Source of the DNA: CAYLZN01 sp964387935
Lineage (GTDB): Bacteria; Acidobacteriota; Vicinamibacteria; Vicinamibacterales; JAFNAJ01
Length of the DNA: 9,081 nt
Direction of reading: 5' to 3'
Assembly: GCA_964387935.1 (NCBI GenBank)
Contig: CAYLZN010000242.1
Span: 1-9,081 of the forward strand
Of this stretch, positions 1 through 5,164 are shown one piece after another. The stretch's first letter is position 1, and each line of letters starts with the position of its first letter. The translations under genes and the position numbers were made by a program. Under the pieces are notes generated by a model, which saw only the letters and a list, made by a program, of their open reading frames with translations, ran no database searches and was not told the DNA's origin.

Positions 1-410
1 AGATCTGGCTCGCGGCCGCCGCGCTGGTCGCGGCGGCCGCGGGGGGGGCGCGGCACCAGCCCGAGATCGAGGCGCATCGATACGTGAAGGCCGACGAGCG
101 AGTGTATCGCGACGCGCTCCGATGGATGGCGCTGACGGGGCCGGTGGCTGATCCGGTGCTGATGGTGCAGCTGAGCGGAGCGGCACAGTACTACGACCCC
201 GGGATGCGGCTGCTCCGGTTCGACTGGCTGACGCCGGAGGACTGGCGCGTCCTGCGCCAGTGGCAGGCGGAGACGGGTCGACCGATTCGAGCCGCGCTGT
301 TTCCCTTCGAACGGGAACTGGTCGAGTCGGGGACAGGCTCACGTCTGCCATGCGACTGGCAGCCACGCGGCACGTATCGCCAGGTGTCGTTCTGGGAGTG
401 TGCGCCTTAG
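1..410 (+). CDS. C-terminal end of a GT39/ArnT-like membrane glycosyltransferase (partial)
   Basis: The frame is open from the window edge to a TAG at 408-410, so the gene begins upstream and the GTG at 84 is not a real start. About 136 residues are visible. The first ones are an Ala-rich hydrophobic stretch (IWLAAAALVAAAAGG) that looks like the last membrane helix. A soluble tail of about 110 residues follows, containing LSGAAQYYDPGMRLLRFDWL, then TPEDW and RPIRAALFPFE. This resembles the tail after the last transmembrane helix in many GT39 / dolichyl-phosphate-mannose mannosyltransferase-like proteins, where a 'SGS.RYY.GR...R(Y/W)D.L.P' segment recurs. Such enzymes transfer sugars from polyprenyl-phosphate donors on the outer face of the inner membrane. 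The catalytic N-terminal half is outside the window, so the family call rests on the tail and recall of relatives. A heptad repeat array starts 5 nt after the stop. Confidence 0.6.
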   Translation, partial: IWLAAAALVAAAAGGARHQPEIEAHRYVKADERVYRDALRWMALTGPVADPVLMVQLSGAAQYYDPGMRLLRFDWLTPEDWRVLRQWQAETGRPIRAALFPFERELVESGTGSRLPCDWQPRGTYRQVSFWECAP

Positions 411-415
411 GGACA

Positions 416-436
416 GGCGTACGGCGTACGGCGTAC
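416..436 (+). repeat. Tandem GGCGTAC heptamer, three units
   Basis: Three perfect GGCGTAC copies lie end to end at 416-422, 423-429 and 430-436, starting 5 nt after the stop codon of the upstream gene. Each junction creates the palindrome CGTACG. The array is preceded by GGACA, giving GACAGGCGTACGG, a junction that recurs at two other arrays in this window (near 6857-6870 on plus and 6969-6982 on minus). The plus-strand reading matches the transcription direction of the gene just ended. Confidence 0.9.
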
Positions 437-443
437 GGCCAAA

Positions 444-546
444 GGCACAGGGCACAAGGGCACAAGGCACGAGGCACAGGGCACCAGGCACTGGGCACAG
501 GGCACAGGAAGGGCATACGGCACCTGGCACTCGGCACTCGGCACCG
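444..546 (+). repeat. Degenerate GGCACNN heptamer array
   Basis: About fifteen heptads of the form GGCACNN run from 444 to 546 with two short slips (one extra base at 458, four bases at 508-511). The last two positions vary (AG, AA, GA, CA, TG, CT, TC, CG) while GGCAC is nearly fixed; the single exception, GGCATAC at 512-518, is intermediate between this unit and GGCGTAC. The array follows directly on the GGCGTAC array and has the same 7-nt period. The reading frame of the downstream ATPase is open across it, but the translation is repetitive low-complexity sequence, so I treat it as non-coding. No clear promoter is visible between the array and the ATPase start region. Confidence 0.85.
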
Positions 547-649
547 CCCTGCGATGTTCCGAATTCAAGTCGTGCGCCCTGTGTCCGATCACAATCTCGT
601 GAGTACCCCGCACACCGGGTTGGCAACCCCTGCGTCTCCACCGCTCACG

Positions 650-2572
650 ATGCTGGATCGGGCCGCCGGCACCGACAACGCGCTCGACGCCGACCGTGTC
701 GGGCGCATTCTGGTCGACGAGGGCCTCGTCACCGAAGAACAACTGAAGAAGGCGGCCCGGATCCAGGGGCGTATGGAAACGCCCAAGCCGCTCTCGACGT
801 TGGTCGTCGAGCTCGGATGGGTCTCGCGTGGGAGCCTCGAGGCAGCGCTGCGCCGCCACCGACAGGAGCTGTCGGTCGAGGGCATCCTCCTCGAGAAGGG
901 CCTGATCACGCCGGAGCAGCTCAAGGTCGCCCACGATGCCGTGGCGGGGCAGGGCGGCAAATCCGCCGGCCGCCACCTGGTGGAGACCGGGGTGGTCAGC
1001 GAACGGCTCTACCTCGACGCCTACTGCGAGCGCCACGATCTGCCCTTCGTGGACGTCGAGGCCAGCCTCGTCGATCCGAAACTGCTCGAGAAGGTCAGCC
1101 TCCGCTACCTCACGCACAACCGCGTCCTGCCGCTCTCCATCCAGGACGGCAAGCTGAACGTGGTGCTCGAAGATCCGGACCAGCGGGCGATCGTCGCCGA
1201 GCTTCAGCGCCTGTATGGCTGCCCGGTGCACATCTGCATCGCGGAATCGGCGCGGATCAAGGCGGCGCTCGCGGTGCTGGCCGGGGAGACCGAGGCGACC
1301 GCCACCGCGGGACGTGGCGGCACGATTCAGTACCATCGCCTCGTCGAGGCCGGGGACAACGGCAAGGCCGCGGCCGAGATCGTGGACACCGTCATCGCGA
1401 AAGCCCTGAAGAGCGGCGCGAGCGACATCCACATCGAGCCGATGCAGTCGAAGATCCGCGTGCGCTACCGCGTGGACGGCAGTCTCGTGCACGCGAGCGA
1501 CTACCCGGCGTCCTACGCGCCGAGCATCATTTCGCGCATCAAGGTGCTCGCCCAGGCGGACATCGCCGAACGCCGCATCCACCAGGACGGCCGCATCTTC
1601 GTGCAGAACGGGGGCGAGGAGATCGACCTGCGCGCCTCGTTCTACGTGACCGTGTACGGCGAGAACGCCGTGCTCCGCATCCTGCGGAAAGCGAAGGCCC
1701 TGGTCGGCCTCGACGAGATGGGCTTCTCCCCGGGGACCCTGCGCACCTTCGTCGAGGAGGTGCTCGAGCCGACGACGGGCGTGGTGCTCGTCACGGGCCC
1801 GACCGGGAGCGGCAAGACGACGACGCTCTATGCGGCCGTGGATCGGCTGAACGACGACACGCGGAAGATCATCACCTGCGAGGATCCGGTCGAGTACGTG
1901 GTGGAAGGCATCGCCCAGTGTTCGGTGGCCAACCGGCCCGGCATCACCTTCGTCGATTCGCTCAAGGCGATCGTCCGGCAGGACCCGGATGTGATCCTGA
2001 TCGGGGAGATCCGCGACCCGGCCTCTGCGGACATGGCCATCCAGTCGGCGCTCACCGGGCACAAGGTGCTGACGACGCTGCACACCGAGGACACGGTGGG
2101 CGCCCTGGTGCGGCTCACCGAGATGAACATCGAGCCGTACCTCATTGCGTCCACCGTCACCGCGGTGCTGGCCCAGCGGCTCGTGCGCCGGCAGTGTCCC
2201 CAGTGCCGGCAGGATTACGCGCCATCGCCGATCGAGCTGCGGACGCTGGCGCTGTCGCGCGACGACCTGGCGAACTTCCCGCTGACCCGGGGGCGGGGCT
2301 GTCCGCACTGTTTCTACACGGGCTACCGCGGGCGCGTGGGCGTCTTCGAACTGCTCGTGATCGACGATCTCATCAGGGATGCCGTTCTGCAGAAGAAGCC
2401 GGCGCACGCCTTGCGGAAGCTCGCATTCGACATGCCGGGGTTCTACTGCCTTCAGGAGGACGGCATCGCGAAGGCGTTGCGGGGCGAGACGACACTGAGC
2501 GAAGTGGCGGAGAACTGCCCCCGCAGCAAGTCCATCCGTCCACCGAGCCGCCTGCTGGAGAGCTACGAATGA
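650..2572 (+). CDS. GspE/PilB-family secretion/pilus assembly ATPase with MshEN-like N-terminus
   Basis: With ATG 650 this is 640 residues. It is a hexameric motor ATPase of the type II secretion / type IV pilus class, acting at the cytoplasmic face of the inner membrane. Residues 16-39 (RVGRILVDEGLVTEEQL...Q) fit the MshEN cyclic-di-GMP-binding motif of MshE relatives, and about three more diverged copies of this helical repeat follow to about residue 135. A GspE N-terminal domain spans about 140-215. The core has SDIHIEP, Walker A GPTGSGKTT (383-391, Lys389), the Asp box (TCEDPVEY), Walker B ending GEIRD (Glu453), the His box TTLHTED, and the zinc tetracysteine CPQC (516/519) and CPHC (551/554). 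All catalytic parts look intact. In-frame alternative starts exist at 599 (GTG) and 554 (ATG); none has a clear Shine-Dalgarno. I chose 650 because it sits just before the first conserved motif and clear of the repeats. It is coupled to the HDOD gene by an ATGA overlap. GspE or PilB cannot be decided without the rest of the machine. Confidence 0.93.
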   Translation: MLDRAAGTDNALDADRVGRILVDEGLVTEEQLKKAARIQGRMETPKPLSTLVVELGWVSRGSLEAALRRHRQELSVEGILLEKGLITPEQLKVAHDAVAGQGGKSAGRHLVETGVVSERLYLDAYCERHDLPFVDVEASLVDPKLLEKVSLRYLTHNRVLPLSIQDGKLNVVLEDPDQRAIVAELQRLYGCPVHICIAESARIKAALAVLAGETEATATAGRGGTIQYHRLVEAGDNGKAAAEIVDTVIAKALKSGASDIHIEPMQSKIRVRYRVDGSLVHASDYPASYAPSIISRIKVLAQADIAERRIHQDGRIFVQNGGEEIDLRASFYVTVYGENAVLRILRKAKALVGLDEMGFSPGTLRTFVEEVLEPTTGVVLVTGPTGSGKTTTLYAAVDRLNDDTRKIITCEDPVEYVVEGIAQCSVANRPGITFVDSLKAIVRQDPDVILIGEIRDPASADMAIQSALTGHKVLTTLHTEDTVGALVRLTEMNIEPYLIASTVTAVLAQRLVRRQCPQCRQDYAPSPIELRTLALSRDDLANFPLTRGRGCPHCFYTGYRGRVGVFELLVIDDLIRDAVLQKKPAHALRKLAFDMPGFYCLQEDGIAKALRGETTLSEVAENCPRSKSIRPPSRLLESYE

Positions 2573-3447
2573 ACCAGACTGCCGAAGACACGGAAACCCT
2601 CGTGCCCGGGGAGTCCCTGGCCGCGCGCGTCGAAGCGGAAATCCGGGACGGTCGCGTCGAACTGCCCGTCCTGCCGGAGGCGGCCGCCCGGGTGCGCGCG
2701 ATCATCGCCAATGACGGGGGCGCGCCGCAGATCGTGGCGGTCATCGAACGGGAGCCGGCCCTGGCGGCTGCCGTCCTGCGCTATGCGAACTCGGTCGCCT
2801 ATGCCGGCCTCCGGGAGATCACGAATCTCCAGCAGGCGGTGATGCGTCTCGGGTTCGGCGCGGTCGAGCGCACGGTGCTGGCGCTCTCCGCCAAGAACGC
2901 CTTCAGCGCCACCGACAAGCGCGACGAACACATCTACCGGACGCTGTGGAACCACTCGGTGACCACCGCCCTCGCGGCCCGGCGGCTCGCGCCGCGCAGC
3001 CCGGCGTTCTCGAGCGAAACGGTCTTCCTCGCGGGCCTGCTGCACGACATCGGGAAGCTGGTCGTCCTGCGCACCGCGGTGGCGATGCGGCAACGCGACC
3101 CGGAGCACTGCTCGTTCTCGCAGGACACGCTGATCGAGTTCTTCGACGCGCTGCATTGCAAGGTGGGCGAAGTCCTCTGCGACGTGTGGAACCTCCCTGC
3201 AGAGATCCGGGACGTGATCAGCCGTCATCACGACGAGCAACTCGCGGGCGCCCAGGACCTGCTGGTCGCCACGGTGCAGGTCGCCAACCTGATGTCGCGG
3301 AAGATCGGGGCGTCGCTGAAGCCGGACCCCAATGTGTCGATCCTGGGCTCGCCGGCCGCGTCGATGCTCCGGCTGGACGACGTCCGCATCGCCACGCTGC
3401 TCGTGGAGATCGAGGACGATCTGGCGGCGATGAGGGATGTGATCTAA
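2569..3447 (+). CDS. HDOD-domain protein with intact HD dyad
   Basis: A 292-residue cytoplasmic protein. The start ATG overlaps the TGA of the ATPase gene (ATGA), with GGAGAG six nt upstream, so the two are almost certainly translated together. It shows the HDOD signature: LPVLPEAAARVRAII, then REPALAAAVLRYANSVAYAG, then LQQAVMRLGFGAVERTVL. HDOD proteins are regulatory scaffolds in signalling, motility and cell-cycle control, and most have lost HD-hydrolase metal ligands. Here His129 (WNHS), His159-Asp160 (LLHDIGKL) and His220-His221-Asp222 (SRHHDE) are all present, so a metal-binding or hydrolytic role cannot be excluded. No receiver, GGDEF or EAL domain is attached. Pairing with a pilus-type ATPase suggests a part in surface motility or secretion control (inference). 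The family call is secure; the precise function is unknown. Confidence 0.9.
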   Translation: MNQTAEDTETLVPGESLAARVEAEIRDGRVELPVLPEAAARVRAIIANDGGAPQIVAVIEREPALAAAVLRYANSVAYAGLREITNLQQAVMRLGFGAVERTVLALSAKNAFSATDKRDEHIYRTLWNHSVTTALAARRLAPRSPAFSSETVFLAGLLHDIGKLVVLRTAVAMRQRDPEHCSFSQDTLIEFFDALHCKVGEVLCDVWNLPAEIRDVISRHHDEQLAGAQDLLVATVQVANLMSRKIGASLKPDPNVSILGSPAASMLRLDDVRIATLLVEIEDDLAAMRDVI

Positions 3448-3449
3448 GA

Positions 3450-3499
3450 GGCGTACGGCGTACGGCGTATGGCGTACGGCGGCGTACGGCACGGCGCAC
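3450..3499 (+). repeat. GGCGTAC heptamer array after the HDOD gene
   Basis: The array begins 2 nt after the TAA of the HDOD gene. Units: GGCGTAC at 3450, 3457, 3471 and 3481, a GGCGTAT variant at 3464, a 3-nt slip (GGC) at 3478, then GGCAC at 3488 and GGCGCAC at 3493. The final degenerate units double as the left arm of the hairpin at 3491-3522. It reads in the same direction as the preceding gene. Confidence 0.88.
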
Positions 3500-3522
3500 G
3501 GTCTGATCAGGCCGTGCGCCGT
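3491..3522. terminator. Hairpin between convergent genes, probable bidirectional terminator
   Basis: ACGGCGCACGG (3491-3501) and CCGTGCGCCGT (3512-3522) form a perfect 11-bp GC-rich stem around a 10-nt loop. It lies between the HDOD gene (plus, ends 3447) and the PEP-CTERM gene (minus). The minus gene's stop codon (3507-3509) is in the loop, and its last codons (Arg-Thr-Ala end) are in the right arm. A U-tract is lacking on both strands (TTGCGTTT on plus), so it is not a classical intrinsic terminator. Position and symmetry favour 3'-end formation or transcript protection for both genes. Confidence 0.55.
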
Positions 3523-4463
3523 TTGCGTTTCAGGTGTCTGGCGAGCAGCGCCGCCCCGCCGGCGCCGAGCAGGGTCAGGGTGCCGGGTTCCGGGACCGGC
3601 GCCGGGTCTGGCGTGCCGGGATCCACTGACTCCGGATCGGCGGTCAGGTCGGAATCGACGGTGACGGTCCAGGGGGCACTCGGTCCTCCAGGCCCCATGA
3701 TCCAGGTGGGCGGCGGGAGCACGACCGCGTAGGGCCCCAGCAGATCGGGCGCGTCAGCGAACCCCACCTGCGTCAGCGCCGGCAGCTGGGACGCCTGGAT
3801 GAAGAGATCGTGGCCGCGGAGCGGGACGAAGCCACCGTTCTGCGGCGGCGTCATCGGGAGCGGCTCGTCGAGCACTTCGATGGGCGGTTCATCCATCGAG
3901 GTCTCCCCGAGCGGCGTGTCGGCAATCTGGTTCGCACACCGCGTGCGCGCCTCGCGCACGCCGTCGGTCAGGACGGCCTCGCCGTGGCGCAGGAGGACCT
4001 TGCGTCGCGTCCAGTAGACACGGTCACCCCGTCGGTAGGACACATGGACGGACCGCGGGACGGTGACGGTGGCGAGGCGCAGCCGCGAGACATCGACGCC
4101 CTCGTAGTGCGCCGCGACCACCGGGTCGGCGGCCATGGCGCGCGCGAGTTCCGTGGTGTCCCGGACGCCGCCGGGGACCACGGAGTACGGATAGACCCGT
4201 CGCTCGCCCACGGCAACCGGCCGCACCGGCGCAAGCCGCGGGCGGGCGAGCGGCACGGGGATCGGCAGATCCCCGTCGTCCCACCAGGTCACCGCGCCGA
4301 GCCACGCACCAACGAAGACGCAGGTGACGGCCAGCGCGGCCAGCCGACGCCGGCGGCGGAGGCGCCGCCTCGACGGTCGCCGGCGCGCAGACGGCGCCGC
4401 CCTGGACCGCGAACCACGGTCCGGCGGAAGGATCTCGTCGGGAATGCGCACCACCGATGACAC
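3507..4463 (-). CDS. PEP-CTERM sorting-signal protein with Arg-rich N-terminus
   Basis: 318 residues from a GTG start preceded by AGGAG (4474-4478) ten nt upstream. Valine codons at residues 4 and 5 are alternative starts. The N-terminus is unusual: residues 16-40 hold 14 arginines, followed by a hydrophobic helix at about 41-58 (LAALAVTCVFVGAWLGAV), so it is a long, highly basic signal peptide or anchor. The middle (about 60-285) is soluble and unrecognised, with a YWTRRKVLLRHGEAVLTDG stretch, then RTRCANQ, and is Pro-rich near its end. The C-terminus (290-318) is a textbook PEP-CTERM tripartite signal: VPEPGT, a hydrophobic run (LTLLGAGGAALLA), then a basic tail (KRKRR). Such proteins are exported and cut by an exosortase, usually in exopolysaccharide-producing bacteria. 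No exosortase gene is in the window. The sorting signal is clear; the molecular function is not known. Confidence 0.85.
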   Translation of the reverse strand: MSSVVRIPDEILPPDRGSRSRAAPSARRRPSRRRLRRRRRLAALAVTCVFVGAWLGAVTWWDDGDLPIPVPLARPRLAPVRPVAVGERRVYPYSVVPGGVRDTTELARAMAADPVVAAHYEGVDVSRLRLATVTVPRSVHVSYRRGDRVYWTRRKVLLRHGEAVLTDGVREARTRCANQIADTPLGETSMDEPPIEVLDEPLPMTPPQNGGFVPLRGHDLFIQASQLPALTQVGFADAPDLLGPYAVVLPPPTWIMGPGGPSAPWTVTVDSDLTADPESVDPGTPDPAPVPEPGTLTLLGAGGAALLARHLKRKRRTA

Positions 4464-4489
4464 AGCGAACAGGCTCCTGTCACACAGGA

Positions 4490-4505
4490 AGCAACACTTA
4501 TTCCA
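4490..4505 (-). promoter_or_regulatory. Candidate sigma-54 (-24/-12) promoter for the PEP-CTERM gene
   Basis: On the minus strand the site reads TGGAATAAGTGTTGCT, preceded by C. It keeps the two key sigma-54 elements, the TGG block and TTGCT, with GG and GC separated by exactly ten nt as in the consensus TGGCACG-N4-TTGCW; the central CACG is poorly matched. Transcription would begin near 4479, giving a leader of about 16 nt in which AGGAG (4474-4478) is nearly at the 5' end. PEP-CTERM genes are known to be sigma-54 dependent in some Gram-negative bacteria through the PrsK/PrsR system. The match is visual only. Confidence 0.35.
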
Positions 4506-4646
4506 GTGATGGTCCGCTTCAGGGGATGCTTAAGTTGTTCGAGAAGCAGAATTTGGCGTCAAAACCGATTGAAGGCACAGTCCCCCGTGGCGCCGAAGTC
4601 GCGGCGCCGAGGGAGTTGTGTCGCGGCCCCTGGGGCCATGACGGAA

Positions 4647-4670
4647 ACGTAATTGGAGTACCAATAACGT
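4647..4670. promoter_or_regulatory. 10-bp-arm inverted repeat, operator/enhancer site or terminator
   Basis: ACGTAATTGG (4647-4656) and CCAATAACGT (4661-4670) are inverted copies with one mismatch around the 4-nt loop AGTA. The AT-rich arms stand out in GC-rich surroundings. It is 10 nt past the stop of the SnoaL-like gene (minus), so it could end that transcript, though only a short T run follows. It also lies about 160-190 bp upstream of the candidate sigma-54 promoter, a typical distance for an enhancer-binding activator. The sequence alone does not decide between these. Confidence 0.45.
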
Positions 4671-4679
4671 CGGCGCGCC

Positions 4680-5105
4680 TCACACAGCCGGCTTGCTTCG
4701 CAGCACGCCCGTCTGGATGAGCAGGCCGGTGAAATCGTAGACGCGGCGCTCGTGGGCGACGAGATCGCCGTCGAGGCGGAGCAGGAGCACGCCATCGATG
4801 CCGAAGCGCCGACCCGTACCGGCCAGGCCCATGAACTCGCCGACGTGCGTGGCGTGGGCGCGGAACGGCACGGCCAGCCGGCTGCCGTCGACGATGGGTG
4901 TCTCGGCCTTGTAGTCCCAGTCCGTGAACCGGGCGAAGAGCGAGGCGTAGGACGCCTCGATGGCGGCTCGGCCTTTGACGTCGACGAACATCGGACTGAC
5001 GACCACGCCGTCCTCCGTGTGCGTGCTTGCCAGCGCGGCCGAATCACCGGTGCGCCAGGCCACCTCGCGCCTCGCGATCAACGCCTTGATGCTGTCGTGG
5101 TCCAC
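4680..5105 (-). CDS. SnoaL-like / ester-cyclase-type NTF2-fold protein
   Basis: 141 residues from GTG 5105, with GGAGG four nt upstream (minus strand, 5110-5114). The frame is open further upstream to 5471, but that stretch is the antisense of the cyclase-rhodanese gene and gives low-complexity sequence. The start is followed by DSIKALIARREVAWRTGD, the usual first helix of NTF2-like proteins. Then come a THTEDGVVVSPMF strand region, the GRAAIEASYASLFARFTDW helix, and a C-terminal GEFMGLAGTGRRFGIDGVLL, then LDGDLVAHERRVYDFTGLL. The GEFxGxxxTGR...G segment and the ending YDFxGLLxQxG are typical of SnoaL-like 'ester cyclase' proteins (SnoaL_2-like). Members bind small hydrophobic molecules and a few are enzymes; most have no assigned substrate. 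No signal peptide is seen. It is transcribed divergently from the cyclase-rhodanese gene and shares a symmetric 59-bp control region with it. Confidence 0.82.
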   Translation of the reverse strand: MDHDSIKALIARREVAWRTGDSAALASTHTEDGVVVSPMFVDVKGRAAIEASYASLFARFTDWDYKAETPIVDGSRLAVPFRAHATHVGEFMGLAGTGRRFGIDGVLLLRLDGDLVAHERRVYDFTGLLIQTGVLRSKPAV

Positions 5106-5109
5106 AGGG

Positions 5110-5158
5110 CCTCCGGTCGCCCATTCTAGCGCCGCCACGAATAGAATGCGCCCGGAGG
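5110..5158. promoter_or_regulatory. Symmetric divergent control region with mirrored TAGAATG and GGAGG
   Basis: The 59-bp gap between the two divergent genes is nearly a mirror image. Reading outward on each strand there is TAGAATG (plus 5142-5148; minus complement of 5122-5128), then GGAGG (plus 5154-5158; minus complement of 5110-5114), then a start codon. The spacers are 5 and 6 nt on plus and 7 and 4 nt on minus. GGAGG is the ribosome site of each gene. TAGAAT resembles a -10 hexamer, but I find no -35 partner, and a start seven nt later would fall at the ribosome site. The 7-bp perfect inverted repeat with a 13-nt centre may instead be an operator for a dimeric regulator. Confidence 0.5.
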
Positions 5159-5164
5159 ACTCCC

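Larger units (their letters stand above)
4464..4679. other. Intergenic region with several small symmetric elements
   Basis: 216 bp upstream of the PEP-CTERM gene and downstream of the SnoaL-like gene, both minus. It is less GC-rich than its surroundings around 4484-4570. It holds a sigma-54-like site (4490-4505), a direct repeat GGCGCCGA at 4589-4596 and 4603-4610, a palindrome GGCCCC-T-GGGGCC at 4625-4637, and the inverted repeat at 4647-4670. I see no convincing small gene: the short plus-strand frames here have neither ribosome sites nor recognisable products. Confidence 0.6.

Noticed and set aside
416..546. CRISPR array
   Set aside because: Units are only 7 nt with no spacers of constant length, and no cas genes are nearby.
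260..649. Upstream extension of the ATPase reading frame to ATG 260
   Set aside because: It would overlap the GT39-like gene by 150 bp and translate the heptad arrays into repetitive sequence; homologous domains begin after 690.
407..2407. 666-codon minus-strand open frame opposite the ATPase
   Set aside because: It is the antisense of a strongly conserved ATPase; its product is His/Arg/Asp-rich low-complexity sequence typical of GC-rich shadow frames.
400..3447. A single 1015-codon plus-strand frame ending with the HDOD protein
   Set aside because: Everything before 2569 is the +2 frame of the ATPase gene and the repeats: Arg/Pro/Gly-rich with no domain. Only the last 292 codons are a real gene.
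2563..3492. 309-codon minus-strand open frame opposite the HDOD gene
   Set aside because: Antisense shadow; starts inside the heptad array and has a biased, featureless composition.
4457..4720. Small plus-strand gene in the PEP-CTERM upstream gap
   Set aside because: No ribosome site or recognisable product; it overlaps the proposed promoter and the end of the SnoaL-like gene.
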